Assembly: GCF_007993795.1 (NCBI RefSeq)
Contig: NZ_CP042476.1
Location: 2,728,001 to 2,792,000 of the forward strand
Length of the DNA: 64,000 nucleotides
Source: Antarcticibacterium arcticum
GTDB taxonomy: Bacteria; Bacteroidota; Bacteroidia; Flavobacteriales; Flavobacteriaceae
Direction of reading: 5' to 3'
The translations under genes were made by a program, and so were the position numbers. Each line of letters starts with the position of its first letter. Position 1 is the first letter of the stretch. This document shows positions 45,068 to 53,367 of this stretch, piece after piece. The notes below the pieces were generated by a model, which ran no database searches, was not told the DNA's origin, and worked only from the letters and a program-made list of their open reading frames with translations.

Positions 45068-45478
45068 ATGTTTAGTAAATCCAATAAAATAAAAACATCC
45101 TCTGAGACCAGCAGGGAACAAAACCGAATTTCTGCAGGAACTGTGATTACCGGTGATATTATTGCAAAAGGTGGTTTTCGTGTAGAAGGAACCATAAGAG
45201 GCAATGTTAAAACAGCCGGAAAAGTAGTTATAAGTAAAGGGGGATTAATTGATGGTACCCTTACCTGCCAGAATGCAGATTTTGAAGGAAAATTCAATGG
45301 TAAACTAACTGTGCTTGAGACCTTAACCCTTAGATCTGCTGCATTGGTTGAAGGAGAGGTAACTGCAGGGAAACTGGCCGTAGAGCCGGGGGCAACCTTT
45401 AACGCTTCCTGTGAAATGAAGAATATGGTTAAGACCCTCAATAAAGATGACCAAAAACAAAAAGAGCGCACCGCATAA
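45068..45478 (+). CDS. Bactofilin (polymer-forming cytoskeletal protein)
   Basis: A 136-residue bactofilin. A short polar N terminus is followed by a right-handed beta-helix domain with repeating GxV/GxI turns (ISAGTVITGDIIAKGGFRVEG) and a short charged tail. Bactofilins polymerise without nucleotide into membrane-associated filaments that position envelope enzymes. An upstream in-frame ATG lies inside sprE; ATG 45068 is preferred. The stop region overlaps the AtpZ gene start by 32 bp, indicating coupled translation. Confidence 0.92.
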   Translation: MFSKSNKIKTSSETSREQNRISAGTVITGDIIAKGGFRVEGTIRGNVKTAGKVVISKGGLIDGTLTCQNADFEGKFNGKLTVLETLTLRSAALVEGEVTAGKLAVEPGATFNASCEMKNMVKTLNKDDQKQKERTA

Positions 45479-45674
45479 TAAATATCTGGAATTTGTTAAT
45501 ATTGCAATCCAGATGGGTGTAATCATAGCCGCCGGCGTTTTTGCGGGTATCTGGCTGGATAAAAGATATCCCAACGATTTTTCAGGTTTTACAATAGGAA
45601 TTTCCCTTTTGGGAGTATTTATATCACTTTACCTGGTGATAAGGAAAGTTACTCAAATGAGTAAGGAGGACTAA
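45447..45674 (+). CDS. AtpZ/AtpI-type ATP synthase accessory protein
   Basis: A 75-residue membrane protein with two transmembrane helices (about 14-35 and 46-66) and the GVFAGIWLDKRYP motif of the AtpZ/AtpI family. These proteins are encoded at the head of F-type ATP synthase operons and are linked to Mg2+ uptake or c-ring assembly. It overlaps the bactofilin 3' end by 32 bp and precedes another small membrane protein by 9 bp. Confidence 0.88.
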   Translation: MTKNKKSAPHNKYLEFVNIAIQMGVIIAAGVFAGIWLDKRYPNDFSGFTIGISLLGVFISLYLVIRKVTQMSKED

Positions 45675-45683
45675 CAATATCTC

Positions 45684-46070
45684 ATGAAACAACAACTACT
45701 AAATTTTTCCTACCGGCTTCTTCCTTTTACAATTATCCTTTTCCTGATTCAATATTTAATAAGCGCTTTTCTCCTGGAAGATATGGTTCTTTATTATCCG
45801 GTGTTTGCAATTTACCTTTTCCATTTCCTGGCCACCCTTATAATTTATTTTATCCTCATTTTAATTTATAATAATTTTCAGGATAAAACCGGCTTTGCTT
45901 TTATGGGTGCAAGTCTTTTAAAGATGCTTGCGGCGGTGCTTTTTCTCCTGCCCATGTTATTGAGTAACAGCGGTAATCCCTTTGCCAATCTGCTTTCCTT
46001 TTTCATCCCTTATTTTTTGTTTTTGGTTTTTGAAACCTTTTATGCTGTGAAACTCATAAATGCCAAATAA
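45684..46070 (+). CDS. Small four-helix membrane protein of the atp cluster
   Basis: A 128-residue protein with four hydrophobic helices (about 10-30, 36-60, 70-92, 98-122) and few charges. Its position between atpZ and atpB is that of the I-like accessory proteins of atp operons. I recall the Flavobacteriia family as DUF6168 but cannot confirm it. No function can be assigned beyond a likely ATP-synthase accessory or regulatory role inferred from position. Confidence 0.75.
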   Translation: MKQQLLNFSYRLLPFTIILFLIQYLISAFLLEDMVLYYPVFAIYLFHFLATLIIYFILILIYNNFQDKTGFAFMGASLLKMLAAVLFLLPMLLSNSGNPFANLLSFFIPYFLFLVFETFYAVKLINAK

Positions 46071-46154
46071 CTTTTTGGTTATCAAGAGGCTTCATAAAAA
46101 TGCGATATGCATTAAAAATATTTATTGGGGGCTTTTAGATAAAAATTAAAAGTA

Positions 46155-46162
46155 TACCTTTG
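46155..46162 (+). promoter_or_regulatory. -7 box (TACCTTTG) upstream of atpB
   Basis: TACCTTTG matches TAnnTTTG and ends 43 bp before the preferred atpB ATG at 46206, so atpB may start its own transcript. Confidence 0.5.
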
Positions 46163-46205
46163 CACCGAAATTTTGAGCCCACAATTATTAAGTTTTAACA
46201 GGATT

Positions 46206-47291
46206 ATGACAGCACAAAAATCTTTAAGGATTATAGTGACATTTGCACTGGCTATTCTTCCCTTTTTCACATTTTCTCAGGAAGAAGGCAGTAAAATTAA
46301 CGAAGCTGCAAAGAAATTTAATGCTACAGATATGATTATGCACCATATAGGTGACTCTCATGGGTGGCATTTTTTTGGTAGTGGGGATAGTTCTTTTACC
46401 CTTCCGCTACCTGTGATCCTTTTTACTGATAATGGGCCTGTTACTTTTATGTCAAGTGCATTTCATCACGATACTGAAGGGAAGTATATTGTGGAAAGAG
46501 ATGGGATGAAATTTGTAAATTATCACGAGAAGATCTATCAGCTTGATGATAATGCAACTGCTCTTGAATTTGATGCAGACCATAATGCAATAAACGCTCA
46601 AAAACCCTGGAATTTTTCCATTACCAAAAATGTGGCGGCAATGTTCTTAACTGTAATATTGATGCTTTGGTTCTTCTTTTCACTTGCCAGTTACCACAAG
46701 AAAAATAAGCAGGCTCCCAGCGGTTTCAACAACGTGTTGGAAAGCCTTGTAATTTTTGTAAGGGATGATATTGCACGTCCTCAAATAGGTGAGAAAAAAT
46801 ATATGAAGTTTATGCCTTTCCTTTTAACGGTATTTTTCTTCATCTGGATAACAAATATTTTGGGATTATTGCCTGGTGCGGCGAACGTTACAGGAAATAT
46901 TGCGGTAACAGTTTCCCTGGGACTCTTTACTCTTGTTTTAATATTTATAAATGGAAACAAGGATTACTGGAAACACGTTTTTTGGATGCCTGGCATTCCA
47001 ACCTTTGTAAAACCTATCCTTGCAGTGGTAGAAGTAATGGGGCTTTTTATTAAACCAATAGCCTTGATGATACGTTTATTTGCAAACATCACTGCCGGTC
47101 ACATTATCATTTTAAGCTTATTAGCATTGATATTTATATTGGAAAGTGCAGGAGTAGCCGGTATTTCGGTTCCATTTGCACTCTTCATCACAGTATTGGA
47201 ATTGCTGGTTGCATTCCTACAAGCGTTTATTTTTACAATGCTGTCTGCCCTGTTCATCGGGATGGCGGTTGAGGAACATGAACATCATTAA
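46206..47291 (+). CDS. atpB: F0F1 ATP synthase subunit a
   Basis: Subunit a forms the proton half-channels of the F0 motor. The C-terminal part carries five to six helices with the essential Arg in MIRLFANITAGH. The N-terminal ~130 residues form an extra segment: a signal-like hydrophobic stretch ending FSQEEG and a periplasmic domain rich in histidine (MHHIGDSHGWHFF). This extension is a known feature of Bacteroidota subunit a. A TTG at 46173 is in frame but ATG 46206 (MTAQKSLR) is chosen. The length is 361 aa. Confidence 0.95.
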   Translation: MTAQKSLRIIVTFALAILPFFTFSQEEGSKINEAAKKFNATDMIMHHIGDSHGWHFFGSGDSSFTLPLPVILFTDNGPVTFMSSAFHHDTEGKYIVERDGMKFVNYHEKIYQLDDNATALEFDADHNAINAQKPWNFSITKNVAAMFLTVILMLWFFFSLASYHKKNKQAPSGFNNVLESLVIFVRDDIARPQIGEKKYMKFMPFLLTVFFFIWITNILGLLPGAANVTGNIAVTVSLGLFTLVLIFINGNKDYWKHVFWMPGIPTFVKPILAVVEVMGLFIKPIALMIRLFANITAGHIIILSLLALIFILESAGVAGISVPFALFITVLELLVAFLQAFIFTMLSALFIGMAVEEHEHH

Positions 47292-47314
47292 TTTTAATTT
47301 TTAATTTAATTACT

Positions 47315-47545
47315 ATGGAGTATTTACACATTGGACTTGCAGCATTAGGAGCTGGTCTTGCAGTTATTGGAGCTGCTATTGGGGTTGGTAGAATTGGTGG
47401 ATCTGCAATGGATGCTATCGCTCGCCAGCCAGAAGCTTCTGGAAAGATCCAGACTGCTATGATTATTGCTGCGGCTCTTGTAGAGGGTGTTGCCCTTTTT
47501 GGAGTTGTTGCTGCATTATTAGGGGTACTTACAGTACCGGCTTAG
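47315..47545 (+). CDS. atpE: F0F1 ATP synthase subunit c
   Basis: A 76-residue hairpin of two transmembrane helices. The polar loop RQPE (37-40) contacts F1, and the ion-carrying carboxylate is Glu57 in LVEGVALF. Helix 1 is glycine-rich (GAAIGVGRIGG), the packing motif of the c-ring. The extra Gln and Ser that mark sodium-type rings are not apparent, so a proton-driven ring is inferred. A perfect 12-bp stem hairpin follows the stop codon. Confidence 0.97.
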   Translation: MEYLHIGLAALGAGLAVIGAAIGVGRIGGSAMDAIARQPEASGKIQTAMIIAAALVEGVALFGVVAALLGVLTVPA

Positions 47546-47563
47546 TCCTTAAAATTTTTAGAC

Positions 47564-47592
47564 CCTGTTCGCAACGGTTGGTTGCGAACAGG
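47564..47592 (+). repeat. Perfect intercistronic hairpin after atpE
   Basis: CCTGTTCGCAAC (47564-47575) and GTTGCGAACAGG (47581-47592) pair perfectly over 12 bp around a GGTTG loop, followed by TTTTAAAT. The short T run could make it a partial terminator or an mRNA-stabilising structure between atpE and atpF. Confidence 0.85.
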
Positions 47593-47640
47593 TTTTAAAT
47601 GATGTTTTTGATTAAAATATAATTCTTTATATAAATTGAT

Positions 47641-48135
47641 ATGGATTTAATTACTCCTGAAATTGGCTTGTTCTTTTGGCAAACCATCGTTTTTTTAGTT
47701 CTCATCTTTATAATGGCCAAATTTGCCTGGAAACCTATTCTGGGAGCTGTTAAAGACAGAGAGGATTCTATCAACACTGCATTGGCTTCTGCTGAAGATG
47801 CCAGAAAAGAAATGCAGAATTTACAGGCAGATAATGAGAAGCTGTTACAGGAGGCCCGAGCTGAGCGTGATGCCATCTTAAAAGAAGCCCGTGTGATCAA
47901 AGAAAAAGTTATAGCCGATGCTTCTGCTGAAGCCCAGGCAAAAGCCGATAAGATCGTAGCACAGGCACAGGTTGTTATACAGAATGAGAAGAATGCTGCT
48001 GTTGCTGAAATTAAAGATCAGGTAGCTACTTTGTCTATTCAAATTGCCGAGAAAATTGTGCGTGAGGAATTATCCTCAAAAGAAAAACAACAACGTTTGG
48101 TAGAGCAAATGTTGGATGATGTTACTTTAAACTAG
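47641..48135 (+). CDS. atpF: F0F1 ATP synthase subunit b
   Basis: A 164-residue peripheral-stalk subunit. One N-terminal transmembrane helix (about 8-27) precedes a long alanine/glutamate-rich alpha helix with AKFAWKPILGAVKDRE at its start, which dimerises and binds delta. The length is usual for bacterial b. It lies 95 bp after atpE, across the hairpin, and 4 bp before atpH. Confidence 0.95.
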   Translation: MDLITPEIGLFFWQTIVFLVLIFIMAKFAWKPILGAVKDREDSINTALASAEDARKEMQNLQADNEKLLQEARAERDAILKEARVIKEKVIADASAEAQAKADKIVAQAQVVIQNEKNAAVAEIKDQVATLSIQIAEKIVREELSSKEKQQRLVEQMLDDVTLN

Positions 48136-48139
48136 AGTT

Positions 48140-48694
48140 ATGAAAGGAACCAGGGCAGCACAACGTTATGCCAAGGCTATTTTGGACCTTGCAAAGGATC
48201 AAAATGTATCTGAGGTGGTGAACAAAGATATGGAGTCCATATCTCAAACCATCACTGCCAGTGATGAACTTCAGGATGTTCTGGCTAGCCCCGTTGTAAA
48301 GGCCGATCTTAAAAAGAACGCCCTTCGCGAAATTTTTAAAGATGCACATTCAATTACATTGGGTGCTTTTGACATTCTGTTGGAAAACAACAGGATCATT
48401 ATTCTAAAAGCGGTAGCTCAAAAATATAACGAGCTTTACAATGAACTGAATAATATCCAGGTTGCTACTGTTACCACCGCAATTCCTTTGGATACCAGCC
48501 TTGAAGCAAAGATCCAGGATAAGATAAAAGAGCTTACCGGAAACAGTGCTACAATAAAAAACATTACAGATCCCGCTATCATAGGAGGATTTATCCTTAG
48601 GATTGGAGATCTTCAATATAATGCTAGTGTTGCCAGAAGCTTAAAAGATCTAAAAAGAGAATTTAGCAACAATACATATATATCAAAAATTTAA
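48140..48694 (+). CDS. atpH: F0F1 ATP synthase subunit delta
   Basis: A 184-residue stator subunit linking b to alpha. The N-terminal domain begins RAAQRYAKAILDLAKDQ, and the C-terminal part contains the DPAIIGGFILRIGD segment, both diagnostic for delta/OSCP. It is adjacent to atpF (4 bp) and atpA (46 bp), the usual order. Confidence 0.95.
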   Translation: MKGTRAAQRYAKAILDLAKDQNVSEVVNKDMESISQTITASDELQDVLASPVVKADLKKNALREIFKDAHSITLGAFDILLENNRIIILKAVAQKYNELYNELNNIQVATVTTAIPLDTSLEAKIQDKIKELTGNSATIKNITDPAIIGGFILRIGDLQYNASVARSLKDLKREFSNNTYISKI

Positions 48695-48740
48695 TTAAAA
48701 CAGAGGCGCTCAAGGCGTTTCAATTTTATTCTAAATAATT

Positions 48741-50321
48741 ATGGCCGAAGTAAATCCTGCTGAAGTTTCAGCAATATTAAAAAAACAGCTTTCAGGTTTC
48801 GAAGCAAAAGCTTCTCTTGATGAAGTAGGAACCGTTCTTACCGTAGGTGATGGTATTGCTCGTGTATATGGTTTGGCAAATGCCCAGTACGGGGAATTGG
48901 TTGAATTTGAAAGCGGACTGGAAGGAATTGTATTAAACCTGGAAGAAGACAACGTAGGGGTAGTACTTTTAGGACCATCAAAAGAGATCAAAGAAGGTTC
49001 TGTTGCAAAAAGAACAGAGCGTATTGCATCTATTAAAGTAGGTGAAGGAATTACCGGAAGGGTTCTGGATACTTTAGGATTTCCTATTGACGGGAAAGGC
49101 CCTATCCAGGGTGAAACCTTTGAAATGCCATTGGACCGTAAAGCTCCCGGGGTAATTTACAGAGAGCCAGTTACCGAGCCGCTTCAAACCGGGATCAAAG
49201 CTATTGATGCTATGGTACCTGTAGGGAGAGGGCAAAGGGAATTGGTAATTGGTGACCGTCAAACCGGTAAAACCGCAGTTTGTATTGACACCATTCTAAA
49301 CCAAAAAGAATTTTATGATGCAGGGGAACCTGTATTCTGTATATATGTTGCTATAGGGCAAAAAGCTTCTACTGTTGCAGGTATTGCAAAAGTACTTGAA
49401 GACAGAGGTGCTATGGCATACACCACTATTGTAGCTGCAAATGCATCAGATCCTGCTCCAATGCAGGTATATGCTCCATTTGCAGGTGCTGCTATCGGGG
49501 AGTATTTTAGAGATACCGGTCGTCCTGCCCTTATCGTGTATGATGATCTTTCAAAACAAGCAGTAGCTTACCGTGAGGTTTCTTTATTGTTACGTCGCCC
49601 ACCGGGACGTGAGGCTTACCCTGGAGACGTTTTCTTCCTTCACTCAAGATTACTTGAGCGGGCTGCAAAGATCATTAACAATGATGAGATTGCCAGCCAG
49701 ATGAATGACCTTCCAGATTCTATAAGGCACCTGGTAAAAGGTGGCGGTTCCTTAACCGCTTTACCTCTTATTGAAACTCAGGCGGGAGACGTTTCGGCAT
49801 ATATTCCAACCAACGTAATTTCTATTACAGACGGGCAGATATTCCTAACTTCAGATTTGTTCAACTCGGGGGTTCGTCCTGCGATCAACGTAGGTATTTC
49901 GGTATCGCGTGTAGGGGGTAACGCTCAGATCAAATCAATGAAAAAAGTGGCTGGTACCTTGAAATTAGACCAGGCGCAATATCGTGAGCTTGAAGCTTTC
50001 GCTAAGTTTGGATCTGATCTTGATGCCGCGACTATGAATGTTATTGAAAAAGGGAAGAGAAACGTGGAGATCTTAAAGCAGGCGGAAAATGATCCTTATC
50101 CGGTTGAAGACCAGATCGCGATTATCTTTGCAGGTTCTAAAAACCTGTTGAGAAACGTTCCTGTAGAAAGAGTAAAAGAGTTTGAAAGAGAATACCTTGA
50201 GTACCTGAACATGAAACATCGTGATGTTCTTGATGGCCTTAAAGCCGGAAAGCTTACAGATGAGATCACAGACACACTTACTAAAGTAGCTAAGGAGCTT
50301 TCAGATAAATATAAGAAGTAG
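48741..50321 (+). CDS. atpA: F0F1 ATP synthase subunit alpha
   Basis: A 526-residue F1 subunit with regulatory nucleotide sites. The P-loop G171-DRQTGKT178 lies in the segment VIGDRQTGKTA, with PGREAYPGDVFFLHSRLLERAA and SYRE-like AYREVSLLLRRPPGRE downstream. It is standard in length and intact. It is followed by a 110-bp spacer that contains a repeat-rich hairpin before atpG. Confidence 0.98.
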   Translation: MAEVNPAEVSAILKKQLSGFEAKASLDEVGTVLTVGDGIARVYGLANAQYGELVEFESGLEGIVLNLEEDNVGVVLLGPSKEIKEGSVAKRTERIASIKVGEGITGRVLDTLGFPIDGKGPIQGETFEMPLDRKAPGVIYREPVTEPLQTGIKAIDAMVPVGRGQRELVIGDRQTGKTAVCIDTILNQKEFYDAGEPVFCIYVAIGQKASTVAGIAKVLEDRGAMAYTTIVAANASDPAPMQVYAPFAGAAIGEYFRDTGRPALIVYDDLSKQAVAYREVSLLLRRPPGREAYPGDVFFLHSRLLERAAKIINNDEIASQMNDLPDSIRHLVKGGGSLTALPLIETQAGDVSAYIPTNVISITDGQIFLTSDLFNSGVRPAINVGISVSRVGGNAQIKSMKKVAGTLKLDQAQYRELEAFAKFGSDLDAATMNVIEKGKRNVEILKQAENDPYPVEDQIAIIFAGSKNLLRNVPVERVKEFEREYLEYLNMKHRDVLDGLKAGKLTDEITDTLTKVAKELSDKYKK

Positions 50322-50424
50322 TATTGAGTATAGAGAATTGAGATTTCAGTTTTCTGTAGTTAAAAGAATATAATAAAGTATTGAGTAATTAGATCTCATA
50401 TCTAACTACTCAATACTCAATACT
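50320..50424. repeat. Repeat-rich spacer with long inverted repeat, atpA-atpG
   Basis: The motif AGTATTGAGTA occurs at 50320-50330 and again at 50377-50387. The second copy opens an 18-bp arm (50377-50394) that pairs with 50400-50417 with one mismatch around the loop CTCAT. A further CAATACT copy follows to 50424. This mixture of short direct and inverted copies resembles a dispersed intergenic repeat and would fold into a stable hairpin in the atp mRNA. Confidence 0.8.
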
Positions 50425-50431
50425 AAGAAAA

Positions 50432-51292
50432 ATGGCAAATTTAAAAGAATTACGTAGCAGGATCACATCGGTATCATCTACCATGCAGATCACCAGTGCC
50501 ATGAAAATGGTTTCTGCTGCCAAATTGAACAGGGCACAGGATGCTATCACAAAAATGCGTCCTTATTCTCAAAAGTTGACCGAGCTTCTTCAAAGCCTAA
50601 GCGCTACCCTTGAAGGGGATACAGGTAGTAAATATGCCGAACAGAGAGAGGTAAATAAAGTATTAATCGTAGCCATATCTTCCAACCGGGGGCTTGCAGG
50701 AGCTTTTAACACCAACATCGTTAAAGGAGTTAGACAACTTGTGGAAACTCAATATGCAGGTAAGGATGTGAAGCTTTTGACCATTGGTAAAAAAGCGGCC
50801 GATGTTTTAAAGAAAGGTTTTAGCATTTCAAAGAATAACAATGCCATTTACGATACTTTAGATTATGCCCATGTTGCAGAGATCGCAGAAGATCTAATGC
50901 AATTATTTCTTGAAGAAAAGTATGATGAGATTGTGATCATCTACAACCAGTTTAAAAATGCTGCCACTCAAATTGTCACCACTGAACAGTTTTTGCCAAT
51001 TCAAAAATTTGAGACTGACGAAAATGTAACTTTAGATTATATTTTTGAACCGGGTAAACTGGAGATAGTAAAGGATCTTATTCCAAAATCACTTAAAATG
51101 CAGCTTTTCAAAGCTATGAGTGATTCGCTTGCTGCTGAACATGGTGCACGTATGACAGCGATGCACAAGGCTACAGATAATGCAACCGAATTAAGGAATG
51201 CCCTTAAGTTATCTTACAACAAAGCCCGCCAGGCTTCCATTACCAATGAGATCCTTGAGATCGTTGGTGGGGCTGAAGCTTTGAATAACTAG
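50432..51292 (+). CDS. atpG: F0F1 ATP synthase subunit gamma
   Basis: A 286-residue rotor subunit. The N-terminal helix MANLKELRSRITSVSSTMQITSAMKMVSAAKL and the C-terminal helix KATDNATELRNALKLSYNKARQ form the antiparallel coiled coil inside the alpha3beta3 head. It is the last atp gene here: atpD and atpC do not follow, and a strong terminator lies 21 bp downstream. Confidence 0.96.
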   Translation: MANLKELRSRITSVSSTMQITSAMKMVSAAKLNRAQDAITKMRPYSQKLTELLQSLSATLEGDTGSKYAEQREVNKVLIVAISSNRGLAGAFNTNIVKGVRQLVETQYAGKDVKLLTIGKKAADVLKKGFSISKNNNAIYDTLDYAHVAEIAEDLMQLFLEEKYDEIVIIYNQFKNAATQIVTTEQFLPIQKFETDENVTLDYIFEPGKLEIVKDLIPKSLKMQLFKAMSDSLAAEHGARMTAMHKATDNATELRNALKLSYNKARQASITNEILEIVGGAEALNN

Positions 51293-51312
51293 ATATATAT
51301 TTTTTTTATAGC

Positions 51313-51342
51313 AAAAACCCCTGCATAACTGCGGGGGTTTTT
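51313..51342 (+). terminator. Terminator of the atp operon
   Basis: AAAAACCCCTGC and GCGGGGGTTTTT pair with one mismatch around ATAACT, followed by a T run. It marks the end of the sprE-atpG transcription block. Confidence 0.88.
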
Positions 51343-51392
51343 CTTTTGGCAAGCATTTTGTTTTGTTAACTTTAGAACTTAATTCCAGAACC

Positions 51393-51842
51393 ATGAAGTA
51401 TTTCTATTTTTTATTCAGCGCGATCATAACAACTGCATTATTCACCAATTGTGCAGGCAATAAAGACCTTCAGGAACGACCTCCGGCGCAATTTGGAGGT
51501 GTGTATACGATGACGGATGCTTCTTCGGTTCATTTGTTCATACCGGTAAAAACCCTTCAAACAAATCGGGTAAGTCTGGATAGTGTATATTTTCGTGGCA
51601 TGAGTGCCCCTTTGGAACAAGATGATTTAACCCCGGGAATGTATAGCGCACGATTTAATACCGGTAAGCCGGACTTAATTATGAGTTCTGATACAAGAGA
51701 GGAATACGCCAATAAAATGCCTGTAAAGGCTGGAAAATCCCCTTTTAGCCTTGAAGAAGATGAAGCTATTCTGGTGTTTTCCCAAAACAACAAGACCAAA
51801 TACTACAAAATTACCGGGATCAGGGAGCGGGAAGCAAATTAA
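51393..51842 (+). CDS. Small lipoprotein, unknown
   Basis: A 149-residue protein. The frame opens at TTG 51363, but ATG 51393 gives a proper lipoprotein signal peptide (hydrophobic about 4-16, lipobox FTNC, Cys near 19) and is chosen. The mature part is a small beta-rich domain without recognisable motifs. It lies between the atp terminator and a flippase gene and I know no family for it. An envelope lipoprotein is all that can be said. Confidence 0.75.
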   Translation: MKYFYFLFSAIITTALFTNCAGNKDLQERPPAQFGGVYTMTDASSVHLFIPVKTLQTNRVSLDSVYFRGMSAPLEQDDLTPGMYSARFNTGKPDLIMSSDTREEYANKMPVKAGKSPFSLEEDEAILVFSQNNKTKYYKITGIREREAN

Positions 51843-51906
51843 ATAGCCCGTTTTTGGTAATGTTTGTCAGGAAATTAGGATATTTAGACCCTAAATAAAT
51901 TCCCTT

Positions 51907-53367
51907 TTGAGCAGTTTAAAAAAACTTTTTCAGCAAACCTTTATTTATGGGCTTGCAACGGTCTTACCGCGAATGTTGAGTTTTTTACTGGTGCCTTTAT
52001 ATACAGATGTTCTTCCTGTAAGAGAATATGGGGAATTCTCCATTATTATTTCCTGGATCGTACTTTTTAACGTGCTCCTTGCCTACGGGATGGAGACCGC
52101 GTTTTTTCGGTTTTTTCATAAGGAAAAGGACAAAGGCCTTGTTGTCTCAACAGCAGCGCTTTCAATAATTTTCACTTCGGTACTCTTCTTTGTACTGGCT
52201 TTTTTATTAAGCAGTCAGCTATCAGATCTATCGGGAATTAGGGAAGATTATATTCATTATACCTTATTTATTTTGCTTCTTGACGCGCTGGTGATAATTC
52301 CTTTTGCGTGGTTAAGAGCAAATGAAAAACCGGTAAAATACGCCATCATTAAAATTCTGAATGTCGCCGTTAATTTGGGATTGAATGTCTTTTTACTTTT
52401 GTTTTTGCCAAAAATGGCTGCGGGAAATTCCGGTGGGATAGTAGCTGAAATGTATGTTCCTGATTTTGAGATCTCCTATATTTTTATCTCCATGATCATT
52501 GCGAGCAGCATAACGCTTTTAATGGTGATCTCCTTTTACACTAAAGTAGGGTATAGCTTCAGCACAGCTTTATGGACACGAATGATGCGTTATGCGTATC
52601 CCGTTTTGATCGCGGGGGTAGCTTTCGCCATAAATGAAACTTTTGACCGAATCCTGCTGGATTGGTTTTTACCTGAAAATATTGCTGAAGAAGCCGTGGG
52701 AGCGTATGCCGCCTGTTACAAGCTTGCAATTTTCATGACTCTTTTTGCTACCGCCTTCAGGATGGGAATAGAGCCTTTCTTTTTTAGCCATGCAGGGGAA
52801 AAAAACGCACAGAAAACGTACGCTTTAATTACCCGGTATTTCGTAGCTTTTGGATCTGTGATCCTTGTTACGGTGGTTGTATTTGCCGATTTTCTGAAAA
52901 TTCTCCTCATTAGAAACAGCGATTACTGGGAGGCAATGAAAATAGTTCCGTTAATATTGCTTGCAAATTTCTGTTTGGGTATATATCATAATTTGTCAGT
53001 TTGGTATAAGGTGACAGACCGCACCCGCTTTGGAGCTTTTATTTCTGTAGGCGGGGCCATAATAACTCTGGCGGTAAACTTTTTGCTTATTCCAACTATG
53101 AGCTATATGGGATCTGCCATTGCAACTGTTGGGGCCTATGGCACAATGATGATCCTTTCGTATTATTTTGGCCAGAAATATTATCCAATTCCCTACGACC
53201 TCAGGAAAATAGGATTATACCTTACAGGATCTGTATTAATCTCGGGGATATCATTCTATATTTTCCCAAATAATTATTTAATAGGAATAAGTTTATGGCT
53301 GGCTTTTTTAACTTTGGTCTTTCTTCAGGAAAAAACTGCTGTGAAACAATTAATTTTTAAAAGATGA
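51907..53367 (+). CDS. Polysaccharide flippase (Wzx-like, MATE fold)
   Basis: A 486-residue protein with about 12-14 transmembrane helices beginning SSLKKLFQQTFIYGLATVLPRMLSFLLVPLYT, the hallmark start of the Wzx/MviN oligosaccharide flippase superfamily. It would move lipid-linked sugar units across the inner membrane. The start is TTG. Its 3' end overlaps the dut start (ATGA). The substrate cannot be told. Confidence 0.9.
   Translation: MSSLKKLFQQTFIYGLATVLPRMLSFLLVPLYTDVLPVREYGEFSIIISWIVLFNVLLAYGMETAFFRFFHKEKDKGLVVSTAALSIIFTSVLFFVLAFLLSSQLSDLSGIREDYIHYTLFILLLDALVIIPFAWLRANEKPVKYAIIKILNVAVNLGLNVFLLLFLPKMAAGNSGGIVAEMYVPDFEISYIFISMIIASSITLLMVISFYTKVGYSFSTALWTRMMRYAYPVLIAGVAFAINETFDRILLDWFLPENIAEEAVGAYAACYKLAIFMTLFATAFRMGIEPFFFSHAGEKNAQKTYALITRYFVAFGSVILVTVVVFADFLKILLIRNSDYWEAMKIVPLILLANFCLGIYHNLSVWYKVTDRTRFGAFISVGGAIITLAVNFLLIPTMSYMGSAIATVGAYGTMMILSYYFGQKYYPIPYDLRKIGLYLTGSVLISGISFYIFPNNYLIGISLWLAFLTLVFLQEKTAVKQLIFKR

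Noticed and set aside
45046..45471. 141-aa minus-strand ORF opposite bactofilin
   Set aside because: It is a mirror frame of the regular beta-helix repeats; the plus-strand bactofilin explains the constraint.
53336..53352. Another parS-like motif (GTGAAACAAT at the flippase end)
   Set aside because: It lacks the CACGTG centre and the left half, so it is a chance match.
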